From Campanula takesimana (Eukaryota; Streptophyta; Magnoliopsida; Asterales; Campanulaceae): a DNA stretch of 64,000 nt. Within the stretch, counting starts at the first letter, position 1, and each line of letters begins with the position of its first letter. Below the pieces are notes generated by a model. That model saw nothing but the letters and a program-made list of their open reading frames with translations. It did no database searches and was not told the DNA's origin. Below are positions 46,534 through 57,119 of the stretch, piece by piece. The position numbers and the translations under genes are program-made. The stretch spans positions 186,001 through 250,000 of the forward strand of contig JAOWBW010001128.1 of assembly GCA_026119855.1 (NCBI GenBank), given 5' to 3'.

Positions 46534-49500
46534 GGCCCAATCTCCCATGTATCTAATACCCATGGACCTAACATGACCATCATGTTTAGCTTGTGGAAGT
46601 CCCTTTATTAGCGGGTCCGCAACATTGTCATCAGTAGGTACTCTGCATATATTTACGTCTCCCCTATCAACGATCTCTCGAATGATATGAAAACGCCTAA
46701 GTATGTGTTTGGATTTCTGATGTGCTCTTGGTTCCTTTGCTTGAGCAATAGCACCATTATTATCACAATAAAGGTCTATTGGATTAGCAATACTAGGAAC
46801 CACTTCAAGTTCAGTTATGAACTTCTTAATCCAAACAGCTTCCTTTGCAGCATCCGATGCAGCAATATACTCAGCTTCTGTTGTAGAATCAGCGGTTGTA
46901 CTTTGCTTGGAACTCTTCCAGCTTACAGCTCCACCATTTAACATAAACACAAAACCCGATTGCGATCGGCTATCATCTTTGTCAGTTTGGAAGCTTGCAT
47001 CCGTGTAGGCATTTACAACGAGATCATCTTCCATTCCTCCATAGACCAAAAACGAGTCTTTAGTTCTTCTCAAGTACTTTAGAATCGCTTTTACAGCTAT
47101 CCAGTGATTTTCGCCAGGGTCGGATTGGTATCTACTTGTCATGCTCAAAGCATAAGATACATCCGGCCTAGTACAAATCATGGCATACATGATGGACCCA
47201 ATTGCCGAAGCATATGGAACATCATTCATTTTCTCACGCTCATCATTTGTCTTAGGACATTGAGTCTTGCTTAGAGAAACTCCATGTAACACTGGCAAGG
47301 TGCCTCTCTTAGAATTTTCCATACGGAATCTTCTAATGACCTTGTCAATGTATGTACTTGGCTTAAACCAAGTAGCCTTCTTGATCTATCTCTATAGATC
47401 TTAATGCCAAGTATATATGCGGCTTCACCCATATCTTTCATTGCGAAGCACTTTCCTAACCAAGTCTTCACAGACTGAAGTGTAGGAATGTCGTTTCCAA
47501 TGAGCAATATGTCATCCACATATAAAATAAGGAATAGCACTATGCTCCCACTAATCTTCTTGTATACACAAGGCTCATCTTCGTTCTTGATGAAACCAAA
47601 CTCTTTGACCGATTCATCAAAACGGAGATTCCAACTCCTTGAAGCTTGCTTCAATCCATAGATGGATCTTTGCAATTTGCATACCTTAGAATCTTGTTCA
47701 AAACCTTCTGGTTGTGTCATATACACATCCTCTTGGAGTTTTCCATTCAGGAAAGCGGTTTTGACGTCCATCTGCCATATTTCATAGTCATGATATGCGG
47801 CAATGGCAAGCAAAATTCTTATAGACTTGATCATTGCTACGGGTGAAAAGGTCTCATCATAGTCAATACCATGAACTTGCCTATACCCCTTCGCTACAAG
47901 CCTAGCTTTGTAAGTATGCACCTTCCCATCCATGTCAGTCTTCTTCTTGAAGACCCATTTGCATCCTATGGTTTTTACACCTTCGGGTGCATCAATCAAA
48001 TTCCAAACTTGATTGTCTTGCATGGATTGCAATTCGGATTCCATGGCTCCAAGCCAGTTGTCCGAATCAGGAGAAGACATCGCCTCTTGGTAGGTTGACG
48101 GTTCATCATTCTCAATGATTTCTACCTCATTACTATCCGTTACGAGAAATCCATATCTCTCGGGCTCGGATCGTGACCTACTAGATCTGCGAGATGCTTG
48201 TGTATTTTGAACAGGTTCCACAACTCCTTGTGGTTCTTGTTCTTGTTCCACTATTGGTTCAATGTTATTTTCTGGGTCTCGAATTTCTTCAAGATTTATT
48301 TTACTCCCACTGATTTCTTTGGAGAGAAACTCTTTCTCTAGAAAGACACCAGTTCGGGCAACAAACACTTTGTTGTCCTCTCGGTTGTAAAAGTAATATC
48401 CTTTAGTTTCCTTAGGATATCCCACGAAAATACATTTATCAGATTTGTGTGCTAGTTTGTCAGAGATGAGTCTCTTGACATAAACTTCGCAACCCCAAAT
48501 CCTCATGAAAGATAAACTAGGTTTCTTTCCACTCCACATCTCATATGGAGTCTTTGGAACCGATTTAGTTGGAACTTGATTTAGTGTGAAAGCAGCGGTT
48601 TCTAGGGCGTAACCCCAAAACGATATTGGAAGATCAACTTGACTCATCATTGATCGAACCATGTCTAACAAAGTCCGATTCCTCCTCTCGGACACACCAT
48701 TCCATTGTGGTGTTCCAGGTGGAGTCAATTGTGAAACTATTCCACAATTCTTTAGATGATCATCAAATTCTTGACTTAAGTATTCTCCACCTCGATCTGA
48801 TCGAAGTGCCTTAATGCTTTTGCCAAGTTGTTTTTCTACTTCATTTTGAAATATTCTAAATATCTCAAATGCTTCACTTTTATGTTTCATTAGGTAAACA
48901 TACCCAAATCTACTATAATCATCAGTGAAGGTTATGAAGTATTGAAATCCTCCCCTAGCATTGCTACTTAATGGTCCGCATACATCGGAATGTATCAACC
49001 CCAATAAGTCGCTTGCCCTTTCACCCAACTTGGTAAAAGGTGTCTTAGTCATTTTTCCAAGAAGACACGACTCACAAGTATCATATGACTCTAAGTCACA
49101 TGAACCCAAAAGTCCGTCCCCATGGAGTTTTGAGATACGCTTCTCATTAATATGACCAAGACGGCAATGCCACATATAAGTATGATTTACATCATTAGGT
49201 TTAGATTTCTTATTTACATGATAGACATTATTTTCATTCTTGACATCCAAGACATAAAGGCCATTAAATGAATTAGCAATACCATAAAGCACATCATTTA
49301 AATAAATGGAAAATTTCTTATTCTCAATAAGAAACTTAAAACCTTCATTATCCAAACAAGAAATTGAAATAATATTTCTGCTTAAATCCGGAACATAATA
49401 ACAATTGTTCAAAACAAGAATTAATCCGGAAGGTTAAAGTGACTTCATAAGTCCCTACGGCTAATGCAGCAACTCTTGCTCCATTTCCCACGCGTAGATC

Positions 49501-49590
49501 TACTTCACCTTCTTTAAGCAGTCTCCTATTCTTTAGTCCCTGCACATTTAGACAAATGTGAGAACCACATCCGGTATCCAATACCAAGAA
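46531..49590 (-). pseudogene. copia pol (PR-INT-RT-RH), C2, nearly intact
   Basis: Three overlapping open stretches (49587-49348, 49412-47271, 47322-46531) separated by single-base shifts near 49430 and 47380. Protease VLDTGCGSH. In the 713-residue stretch: pre-integrase HHCC (H82, H87, C113, C116), integrase D143, D206 and E242 (35 residues between the last two, the usual DD35E), RT with MDVKTAFLNG near 549 and YVDD at 631-634. The last stretch holds RNase H (TEAEYIAASDAAKEAVW). Compared with C1 the domains are uninterrupted. Not translatable as one polyprotein as written. Confidence 0.9.
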
Positions 49591-49639
49591 TCAGTGGTAG
49601 AAAGGAGAATATCTATCATATAGATACCTGAAGTCGACG

Positions 49640-50484
49640 CAGCCTTGCTGCTCTTCTTCTTCTTTTGCTCTTCCAAGAAAGCCTTGCAATTACGTTTCCA
49701 ATGACCAATTTCTTGACAATGGAAACAGATTGCATCCTTTTGTGAATCAGGTTTTGCCTCAGAAGCCTTGGCAACCTTTGCCTTGCTTATCTTAGGTTTG
49801 ACAACTTTTGCCTTACCCTTCCTTTGGCACTAGCCTTCTTCCCATCATGAACCAAGAGCACGGGAGAACCTTTCTCCACAATTTCATCTCTGCAGTTTTG
49901 AGCATCCCATGCAACTCAGAGAGATTCTTATCCATTCCATGCATGTTATAATTCATCACAAACTGATTATAACTTTTAGGCAATGAATTAAGAATGAGAT
50001 CCGTGGCTAGCTCCAATGGGATTGGATAGCCAAGTTTCTCAAGGTGCTCTACATAACCTTTCATTTTAAGAAAGTGAGGACTCACTTGTTGCCCTTCATT
50101 CATTTTACTAGTAGTGAATGCAACAATGGTCTTGTACCTCTCTTGCCTAGCTTGCTCTTGAAACATGGTTCTCAACTCCACGCCTATCTCATAGGCTTCC
50201 AAATGTTCCAAACTTTGTTGGAGTTTTGAACACATAGCAGCAAGCATGAGACAACTTACATCTCTAGAATCATTACGATGTTTCTTGTAATTGTCTCTTT
50301 CTACCTAGGGGCAGTAGGCGGTGGTTCAGCAGGGGAGAGGCCCATCGAGAATGTACAACTTATCTTCTTGCCTAAGAACAATTCTTATGCTTCGGATCCA
50401 ATCCATAAAGTTTGTACCATTCTCTTCGAGCTTATCCTTCTCAAGGATCGATCGCAACGACATTGATTGAGTGTTATTAGTCAT
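49640..50484 (-). pseudogene. copia gag, C2
   Basis: ATG at 50484 (MTNNTQSM) with early frame breaks, then an open stretch 50247-49813 covering the central gag domain (LPKSYNQF, LHGMLKTAE), broken near 49887 by one missing A relative to C1. A CCHC knuckle follows near 49680-49727. Confidence 0.85.
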
Positions 50485-52030
50485 AATCTACAAATATGCA
50501 AAATTTCCAAAATTTAATAAGTACCGATTTTCATTAAAGAGATAAATAATGTATTTTTTAAACAAAATACTCCCACTAAATTATATAACCTTCTTATACA
50601 TCCAATGTATAATATAATTTAATTGGGTTAAGATCCAACTTTAATTAATTTCAAGTCCGCTAAGGCGGATTACACAAAATCAAATTAATTAGGTAGACAA
50701 CTCTTGTCAATCATATCTCATATGACTCTTAATTCCTTTTATGAGATTCTTTTAGAAATCCAATTTCAAAAGCATGTTAAACCTCATCTATGCCTAGGCC
50801 CAAAACTGTTTTGACTCCCAATTAAGTCTAACCATTTTAAACGCATAGTTAATGTGTCCCGCTAGGGCGTGCCCACATTATCTATCTTGCTCAAACATAA
50901 ATAAATTAATGCACCTCGCTAGGGCGAATCTACATTAAAATCACTCATGTACTAACAAGTGTTTTAATCATGGCATGAAAATAAAAGACTTAAAACTTTC
51001 TTTGAAGGTTCATCACATATAGCATATAACACATTTATGAGCACATAATATAAACATGTTACACATCAAGTTTAGCCACTAAATTAATCCCATTAATTCA
51101 AGCATAATATTTATGTGTCATTAGTTTCTCTATAATTATGAGGATGAGACTATTTCAACTTTGGTTATTATCTCCAAATCAAGACAACAAGAAGTGCGGT
51201 CGAACTAAGCCATTGGCAACCACAATCCCGCACTAATTCAAGAAACCAAGAAAGTAGTCCATGTGGCCGAAACTAAGCAATAGATGGTCTCGATGAACGT
51301 AGGCCAATTGCATTCACAATTCCACATGGATCTCCAATCATTGAATCAAGAACTTTGTTTCTCAATTTTAGCAATTATGAACTCTTCATAATTCTAACTC
51401 GTTTTGTCTTTGAAACTTTGATTGCGATCAATTTTGGGAAACACAATCTCGATGAACGCAGATTAGCCATCCAAAACTTGAACCAATCTAGGAATCACAA
51501 GACTAAAACAAATAGGAAAATCAAACCCCAAAATCCACACACAAACCAACTACCCAAAACCCATTCCAGATCAGCAAGTCTGAAGTGGTCTTGTTACTGG
51601 TTTTGTCGGATTTATCGAAAAATTCCAGAATCAGATTTTGACAAAATCAGAACATTCTGGCCTAGCAAGCGCGCGCCTGGTCCAGCACAGGCGGGCGCCT
51701 GAAGCGAGCGCGCGCCTGGTCCAGCGCGGCGGGCGGGCGCCTGAATGGTCAGAATGGTATGGAATTTTCAAGTTCGAAAATTTTGTCTCAAAATTATTTT
51801 TCCCCGATTATTAAAACTTTGATCCAATCAAAAATCAATAATCGAAATAATTCAGAATCCACCATAATTTTTATTGCGATTGAATCGTGCGATTAAGGTT
51901 CGAAAAACAATAAACCACAAAAAATCACAAAACACATAAACATCATATAATCCAATATTCATATCATGCTTGGCACATAAACAATTTATATACACAACAT
52001 GATCCAAGTATTGAATAATCAACATGAACG
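50485..52030 (-). other. C2 leader (untranslated, 1.5 kb)
   Basis: Non-coding stretch between primer site and gag, homologous to 74-1624 of C1. Contains the GC block at 51666-51741. Confidence 0.8.
51666..51741 (-). repeat. GC-rich repeat block in C2 leader (type B)
   Basis: CAGGCGGGCGCCTG at 51688 is the exact reverse complement of the C2 LTR 14-mer. Around it lie CAAGCGCGCGCCTGG (51666), GAGCGCGCGCCTGGT (51706) and GGCGGGCGGGCGCCTG (51728). The C1 leader has type A repeats in the same slot. Confidence 0.92.
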
Positions 52031-52044
52031 GGGCTCTGATACCA
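52031..52044 (-). other. C2 primer binding site
   Basis: Minus-strand TGGTATCAGAGCCC, one base from the LTR edge at 52046. Confidence 0.9.
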
Positions 52045-52045
52045 C

Positions 52046-52849
52046 TGTTGGGTTTCCTAGTAACATGCGCAGCGGAATTTAGCAATTAAAATTTTAAGAA
52101 ACCCAAAGCCATGGATCCGTTCATATGATTAAATCAAATACAACAAGATGAATAGAGGAATAACTAACCCTTGATGACTATGAATTTTCTCTTGGTCTTT
52201 GGTGGAGAAACTTGAAGACTTGATCACGATCACAAAGCTTGAACACGAACTTTGAAGATGATGATTTTCACCCTCTAGCGGTATCCACACTTCGAACGAA
52301 TATCAAAGGATCTTTGATCTTGGTTGCTAGACCAAATTATGAAACACACTTTCACAATATAAAAAGAACTATATTGAATTTATTTGTGAATTATTTTGTT
52401 CCTCAATCAAGGATATCTTAGAACAAAAAAATATCTCTCTCAAACTCTTTGAGACTCACAAAATCACTTGTCAATATGGTCTGGCGAAATTGGGGTTTTA
52501 TACACAATTAAGACCTATTCCAAATAGGAATCTTGTGCCAAAAACCTTCTCAATCGAATTAGGAATTTTCCTGTCGCAGCAGCACAGGCGCCCGCCCTGT
52601 AAAGGGCCAGGCGCCCGCCTGAATGACAGAAGGTCCCTGTCTTTCTGGAATTACTTCAGGCGCCCGCCTGGTCTTAACAAGCGCCCGCTCGGTAGACCAA
52701 ACAGCCCAGAAGTTTCCAAAATTCCTCCAAGGTCCTTTGACTCTAAATTCCAATATAGGCCTCTTATTAAAGATTCGTTCTATTGTGTGTGACCCTCTAG
52801 GATTATACTAAGTTGGCAATGGGCTCAAACATGATCCCATAAGATATGA
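52046..52849 (-). repeat. C2 5' LTR, cut by gap
   Basis: 804 bases matching 45000-45815, then Ns. The type B block is at 52585-52692, with one inserted C in its first unit. Confidence 0.9.
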
Positions 52850-52949
52850 NNNNNNNNNNNNNNNNNNNNNNNNNNNNNNNNNNNNNNNNNNNNNNNNNNN
52901 NNNNNNNNNNNNNNNNNNNNNNNNNNNNNNNNNNNNNNNNNNNNNNNNN
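52850..52949. other. Assembly gap (100 N)
   Basis: The sequence left of it is C2 LTR; right of it is an LTR of a related but diverged subfamily that repeats the same LTR region. So this is not simply a missing piece of one LTR. Confidence 0.98.
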
Positions 52950-53857
52950 TTGAGATGCTTGGCTGAGCACCTCTAATTTTCATCTTTGTATTTCCCTTGC
53001 TCGGCCGAGTTCTTTGAGGTGCTCGGCCGTAGCACCAGCAGAAAGTCATTTTTAGCCTTTTAAACATTTCGTTCTTTTGTGTGTGACCCCATAGGATTAT
53101 ATATAAGTGGCAATGAGTCCAAACACATTTGTACTCATAAATCATGAGCGGACTTTAGCAATCCATCATGACTACCCAATTAATATAAACTTATCAGAGT
53201 TCGTGAATCTTTTATAGAACATATTATAATCCTTTTGTCCACGATGTCATGAACGTAAGCCATGGTCAATGGTCAACTTACAATGTTAATACTTTCTCGA
53301 TTCCGAATGTATTGATAATACAAATCTTATTTGATCATGGCCACGCATTCATCAATACTATTCATCGAGTGGCCAAAGCTTGACATCTCTCTTGACGAGG
53401 AACAAATTCCATCTTGACTTATTACTCTTTCCTACATGATTCCGATTACGCCAATCACATTCTTTATAGCTACCCGTTTAAGGGTAACGTTTGAATGTGT
53501 CAAACGTAATGTTCATCATGTGGAAGACTGTAATAATCTCATGTTTGAGGATTCAATAATATAAACTATTAGAGATTTAATTATTACATTATGACCATGG
53601 CATAAACCTCATCTTTGGATCATGTCTAGTATAGTTCACCAACATATACCCATAAGTTTAACTTGTATCTCATACACATAATCATCATATGATTATCTAT
53701 TAAACTTATTATAGTATCATAAGTACTAGGGACGGGGATTATTATAATAAACATGCAAAGGATATAATAATCAACATTCAATATCTTTATTAAAACATAA
53801 TAACAGTATATAACATTAATCGTTCAAATAACGTGCCTAGAGCATACAACACCAACA
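52950..53857 (-). repeat. Diverged LTR of the C1/C2 superfamily (type C block)
   Basis: Shares TGTGTGACCC...AGGATTATA, CCTTTTGTCCACGATGTCATG, CTTTCTCGATTCCGAAT, AGCTTGACATCTCT and the end CACCAACA with C2 LTRs, but is clearly older. GC block: CTCGGCCGAG palindrome at 53000-53009, a second GCTCGGCCG at 53021, and GCTTGGCTGAGC at 52957. Right flank GATAT; left end hidden by the gap. Confidence 0.85.
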
Positions 53858-54679
53858 GATATCACAAAAGACAAAGGGTTTTAAACTGAGAATTGATAGG
53901 AAGAAGACGAGAGAGAGAAGGGACAGAGCGGTTTATTCTTTTTTGCTTTTTTATTTTTCAATATAATGCTTTAATAAATTTATCTCATTTGTGAGAGTCG
54001 TAGATTTTCTTTTTTTTTTTTTGTGAGAATCATTGATTTATCTCCGTCATTGAGAGCTTGTGTTTGTGTGTTTTTGTGATTGATGGTTTGTTTTAGTAGG
54101 GACAATTGCAATTCAATTTTAATGACGAATCTCTCATCATCTCAAAACAAAAAGGATGTGATTGTTCTTACCGCACAAGGATGTTTTGAGGGTTTTGGCA
54201 TGTTTGATGGACGTTTAATTATTCGCTAACTCGGATTCTCCATGTCAAGTACTTAAAGTAAAATATTATCCAAAATGGAATTTCTCAAATGCCTAATTGA
54301 GGCAATTTCACATTTTTACTTGGAGTACAATCCGTGTATTTTAAGATTTATATCGAAATTGTCATTGTTGTAAGTTAAGAAATGGATCTATTATGGATAC
54401 AAGTGGGTGTGCTCTGTACGGGGAAAATTAATTATAAATGTTTTTTTTTATTTTGCTTCTTTATGTTTTTATATAACAAATGTAGTGTAACATATTTTTA
54501 TAAGGGGGTAAGTGTGAAACCACTATCGATTCTCCTTTTGTTTTTTTTTAAAAAAAAAAGTAAGTGTAACATATTTTTTGTAATATAAGTATATTTTATA
54601 TGAATCAAAACGTTTAGACTTATTTTGCTTCTTTATGTTAATCTTTCTTTAGCTTTTGTTGTACATACTACGTAATTTG

Positions 54680-54887
54680 TACTCCCTCCGTCCCAAACTT
54701 ATTGTTGAGTGCACGGGGATTAAGAAAATATGTTGGAAAAGTAAATATTGTGAGTGGAGAGAGAAAATAAGTTAGTTGATACTTGTTGTGAGTGGGTAGG
54801 AGAAGGAAAATTGAACATTTATTTTTGGTAACAATAAGTATGGGCAAAACGAAAATTAGTAGCGATAAGATTAAGACGGAAGGAGTA
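54680..54887. mobile_element. Stowaway-like MITE
   Basis: Ends TACTCCCTCCGTCCCAAACTTA and TTAAGACGGAAGGAGTA. It sits within the LINE-like remnant. Confidence 0.78.
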
Positions 54888-55145
54888 TTCTTATGACAAT
54901 TGATATTTAAATAATAATAATAGTGAATTATTATTGTTATGAATTAACTTTTAATTTTATAAATGATTGAAATTAATTGGCTATTGTGTTTGACTACGAA
55001 TGATTTTACATTATAAACATTCATTATGATTAATAAATATAAAAGTCTATAATATACATTTAATGTGTTAGTAGAATAATAATGTATTATTTCTTAGATT
55101 GTTCCTTGTTATAAGTTAACTAATATAGTAAAAATCATCATAATT

Positions 55146-55148
<3 letters not shown>

Positions 55149-55202
<54 letters not shown>
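55149..55202. repeat. (TA)n microsatellite, about 26 units
   Basis: Uninterrupted alternating TA tract. Confidence 0.97.
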
Positions 55203-55205
<3 letters not shown>

Positions 55206-55289
55206 TGGGGCAAGCCTTCGATCTTTGTAGAGTGCCGTCTCTTTTCATATTATTACTGCAATTGAAGTTGTTGTTGTAACAAAAAGAAA

Positions 55290-56074
55290 AAAAAACTCAA
55301 AAAGCTATTCCCTAGTCCCTCCTTCAAAAAAAAAAAAAAAAATCTGTCCAATTTCCACTTTTTGTTTTGCAGGAAAATAATATTTCCCCTTTAAAGATAA
55401 TAGTTTCATTTTTTATTTGCGTATCTTAATAAGTTAATCTTATTTTAAATTTAAATTGTTGAATTTTTTTATAATATCGCACTAAAATATTTAAAACGTC
55501 AAATGAGACTATCAATTTGAGACGAATAAATATTTAACTTAATTTCAAATTGAAGAAGTTGAAACCTGAAAGTTTTGGTGTAGCTAGAATGTCACAAACT
55601 CACTCACACAAATTAGAGAGAAGATGTGTGCAGATGTGCAACATAACTTCACATACAACTGACACAAACACAACGGAAATAAAATAACACAAAGTTTAAT
55701 CGTCTACTGGTTCAGCTCCAGCAAACTAGGCTTTAAGCACAACAGGAACTTCCTATTAAAAAACTGTTTTACAAACTAAAACAAAGACTAGTGAAATATG
55801 AAAATATGAAAAATACTAAAACAAAACATACTTCTAGGATTTGATGAAAACATGTGATGTGTTGCTCACAATGCTTGCAACACACCTCTCAAAAACGAAC
55901 ACAATACAAACACACAAGAGAGAGTTTTTAGAAAGATCTTGTAATCTGTAAAGAACAATGGAGAAGTTGATCTCTTTATATAGCTTTTCAATCCTTATTC
56001 AAGTTGGAATGATCTACTTGAATTTGTGCAATCTCTTCCTATATTTTCTCTTAGGACTCGAGCCATGCAAATCC
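55290..56074. other. Unassigned stretch before C3
   Basis: AT-rich to 55560, then a less repetitive 500 bp with no open frame of note. On the minus strand it has TATATAAAGAGATC near 55972-55985, which could be a promoter or LTR fragment. I do not recognise it. Confidence 0.3.
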
Positions 56075-56757
56075 TGTTAGAGCAATAACAAGACTTGATA
56101 AGAAAAGCGAGCAATCACAAGACACCGATATACGTGGTTCACCAACTTGGCTACGTCCACGGAGAGGGGAGAGAATATTATTATCAATCTGGGAGAAACG
56201 ATTACAAAATCTCTAACTATATGCTACACGAATTTTGATCACAAAATACCTAACTGTGTAACAGTAGAATTACAGACCTATTCTGAGCACTCTAATAATT
56301 TATCTTAGACAAAATCACTAACTTTGATCTAGACTAATGGCCTCTATTTATACCGGTGAAGTCTATCTCAAAGTATGCAAGGAACTTGGAATTCTAGTAC
56401 GAAATTGACTTGAAAACCTTACCTTTTACGTAACTGTTGAAATCTGCACGAACCTGGGATCTGGAGTCTTGGTCCGCCGCCGGTGTCTACCTTGGTCCGG
56501 TCGGATTCTTTTCCTTGGTCCGGCCGGGTGCCTTCCAAGGTCCGCCCGGATCTACTCCTCTCTAGCATGCAGAATTTTCGACGTGCTTTGGACTGCCCGG
56601 ATCTTGAGTCTGGTGCGCCCGGACCCCCTAGGTCTGCCCGGGTCATATGTCTTGGTCTGCTCGGACCTTTCGTGATGCACTGCCAAGGAATTGCGAAATC
56701 TTTCTGTTGCTTAATCCTTTAACTTAGCGTCCTAAATTCAAAGGTATTAACCCAACA
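56075..56757 (-). repeat. C3 3' LTR (683 bp)
   Basis: Begins TGTTAGAGCAATAACAAG and ends TTAACCCAACA on the + strand. The same sequence starts again at 62320. Confidence 0.93.
56471..56663 (-). repeat. GC-rich repeat block in C3 LTR (GGTCCGNCCGG type)
   Basis: Eight related 11-mers at about 56471, 56494, 56517, 56539, 56590, 56612, 56631 and 56653: GGTCCGGTCGG, GGTCCGGCCGG, GGTCCGCCCGG, GGTCTGCCCGG and similar. Repeated in the 5' LTR from about 62716 until the insertion at 62885. Confidence 0.9.
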
Positions 56758-57119
56758 ATCTCCACTTGACTTTGAATCTCCATGAAAAACAAAACCTTTT
56801 CTCCCCCCTCGCCTCTTCTGCTATCTAATAGCTGCGAACATTCAGCAAGTCCAATAGTAGTGTTGGAACTTGCTTCCCGTCACGGGTTTTGTGAACATAT
56901 CTGCAGGGTTGTCCGCCGTCCCTACCTTCTTCACCTTACCCGTTTCTCATCCCTTAGAAAGTGATATCTGACATCAATGTTCTTGGTTTCTCATGATAAA
57001 CTTGATCCTTGGCCAAATAAATAGCGCTCAAACTATCGCAATAAATAATAGCCTGATCCTGATGTATCCCAAGATCGCTGATCAATCCCTTCAACCATAT
57101 TCTTTCTTTAGCGGACTCT

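Larger units (their letters stand above)
45000..52849 (-). mobile_element. Ty1/copia retrotransposon C2 (better-preserved copy of C1)
   Basis: Two LTRs (45000-46516, and 52046 to the gap), polypurine tract, pol, gag, leader and primer site in minus orientation. The sequence is close to C1 throughout. Inserted into the gypsy gag; flanking bases GAAAG at 44995-44999 cannot be matched because the far end lies in the gap. Only about three to four frame breaks, so this copy is the reference for the family in this window. Confidence 0.93.
54120..55270 (+). mobile_element. Decayed LINE-like 3' fragment
   Basis: Homologous at low level to 27920-28290: a readable CGGATTCTCCATGTCAAGTACT / TTTTTACTTGGAGTACAATCC core, and after a MITE and a TA run the same ending (CCTTCGATCTTTGTAGAGTGCCGTCTC). 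Stops throughout. Confidence 0.5.

Noticed and set aside
52490..52811. Plus-strand frames in the C2 5' LTR
   Set aside because: LTR sequence; the frame is kept open by the GC-rich repeats and has no homology.
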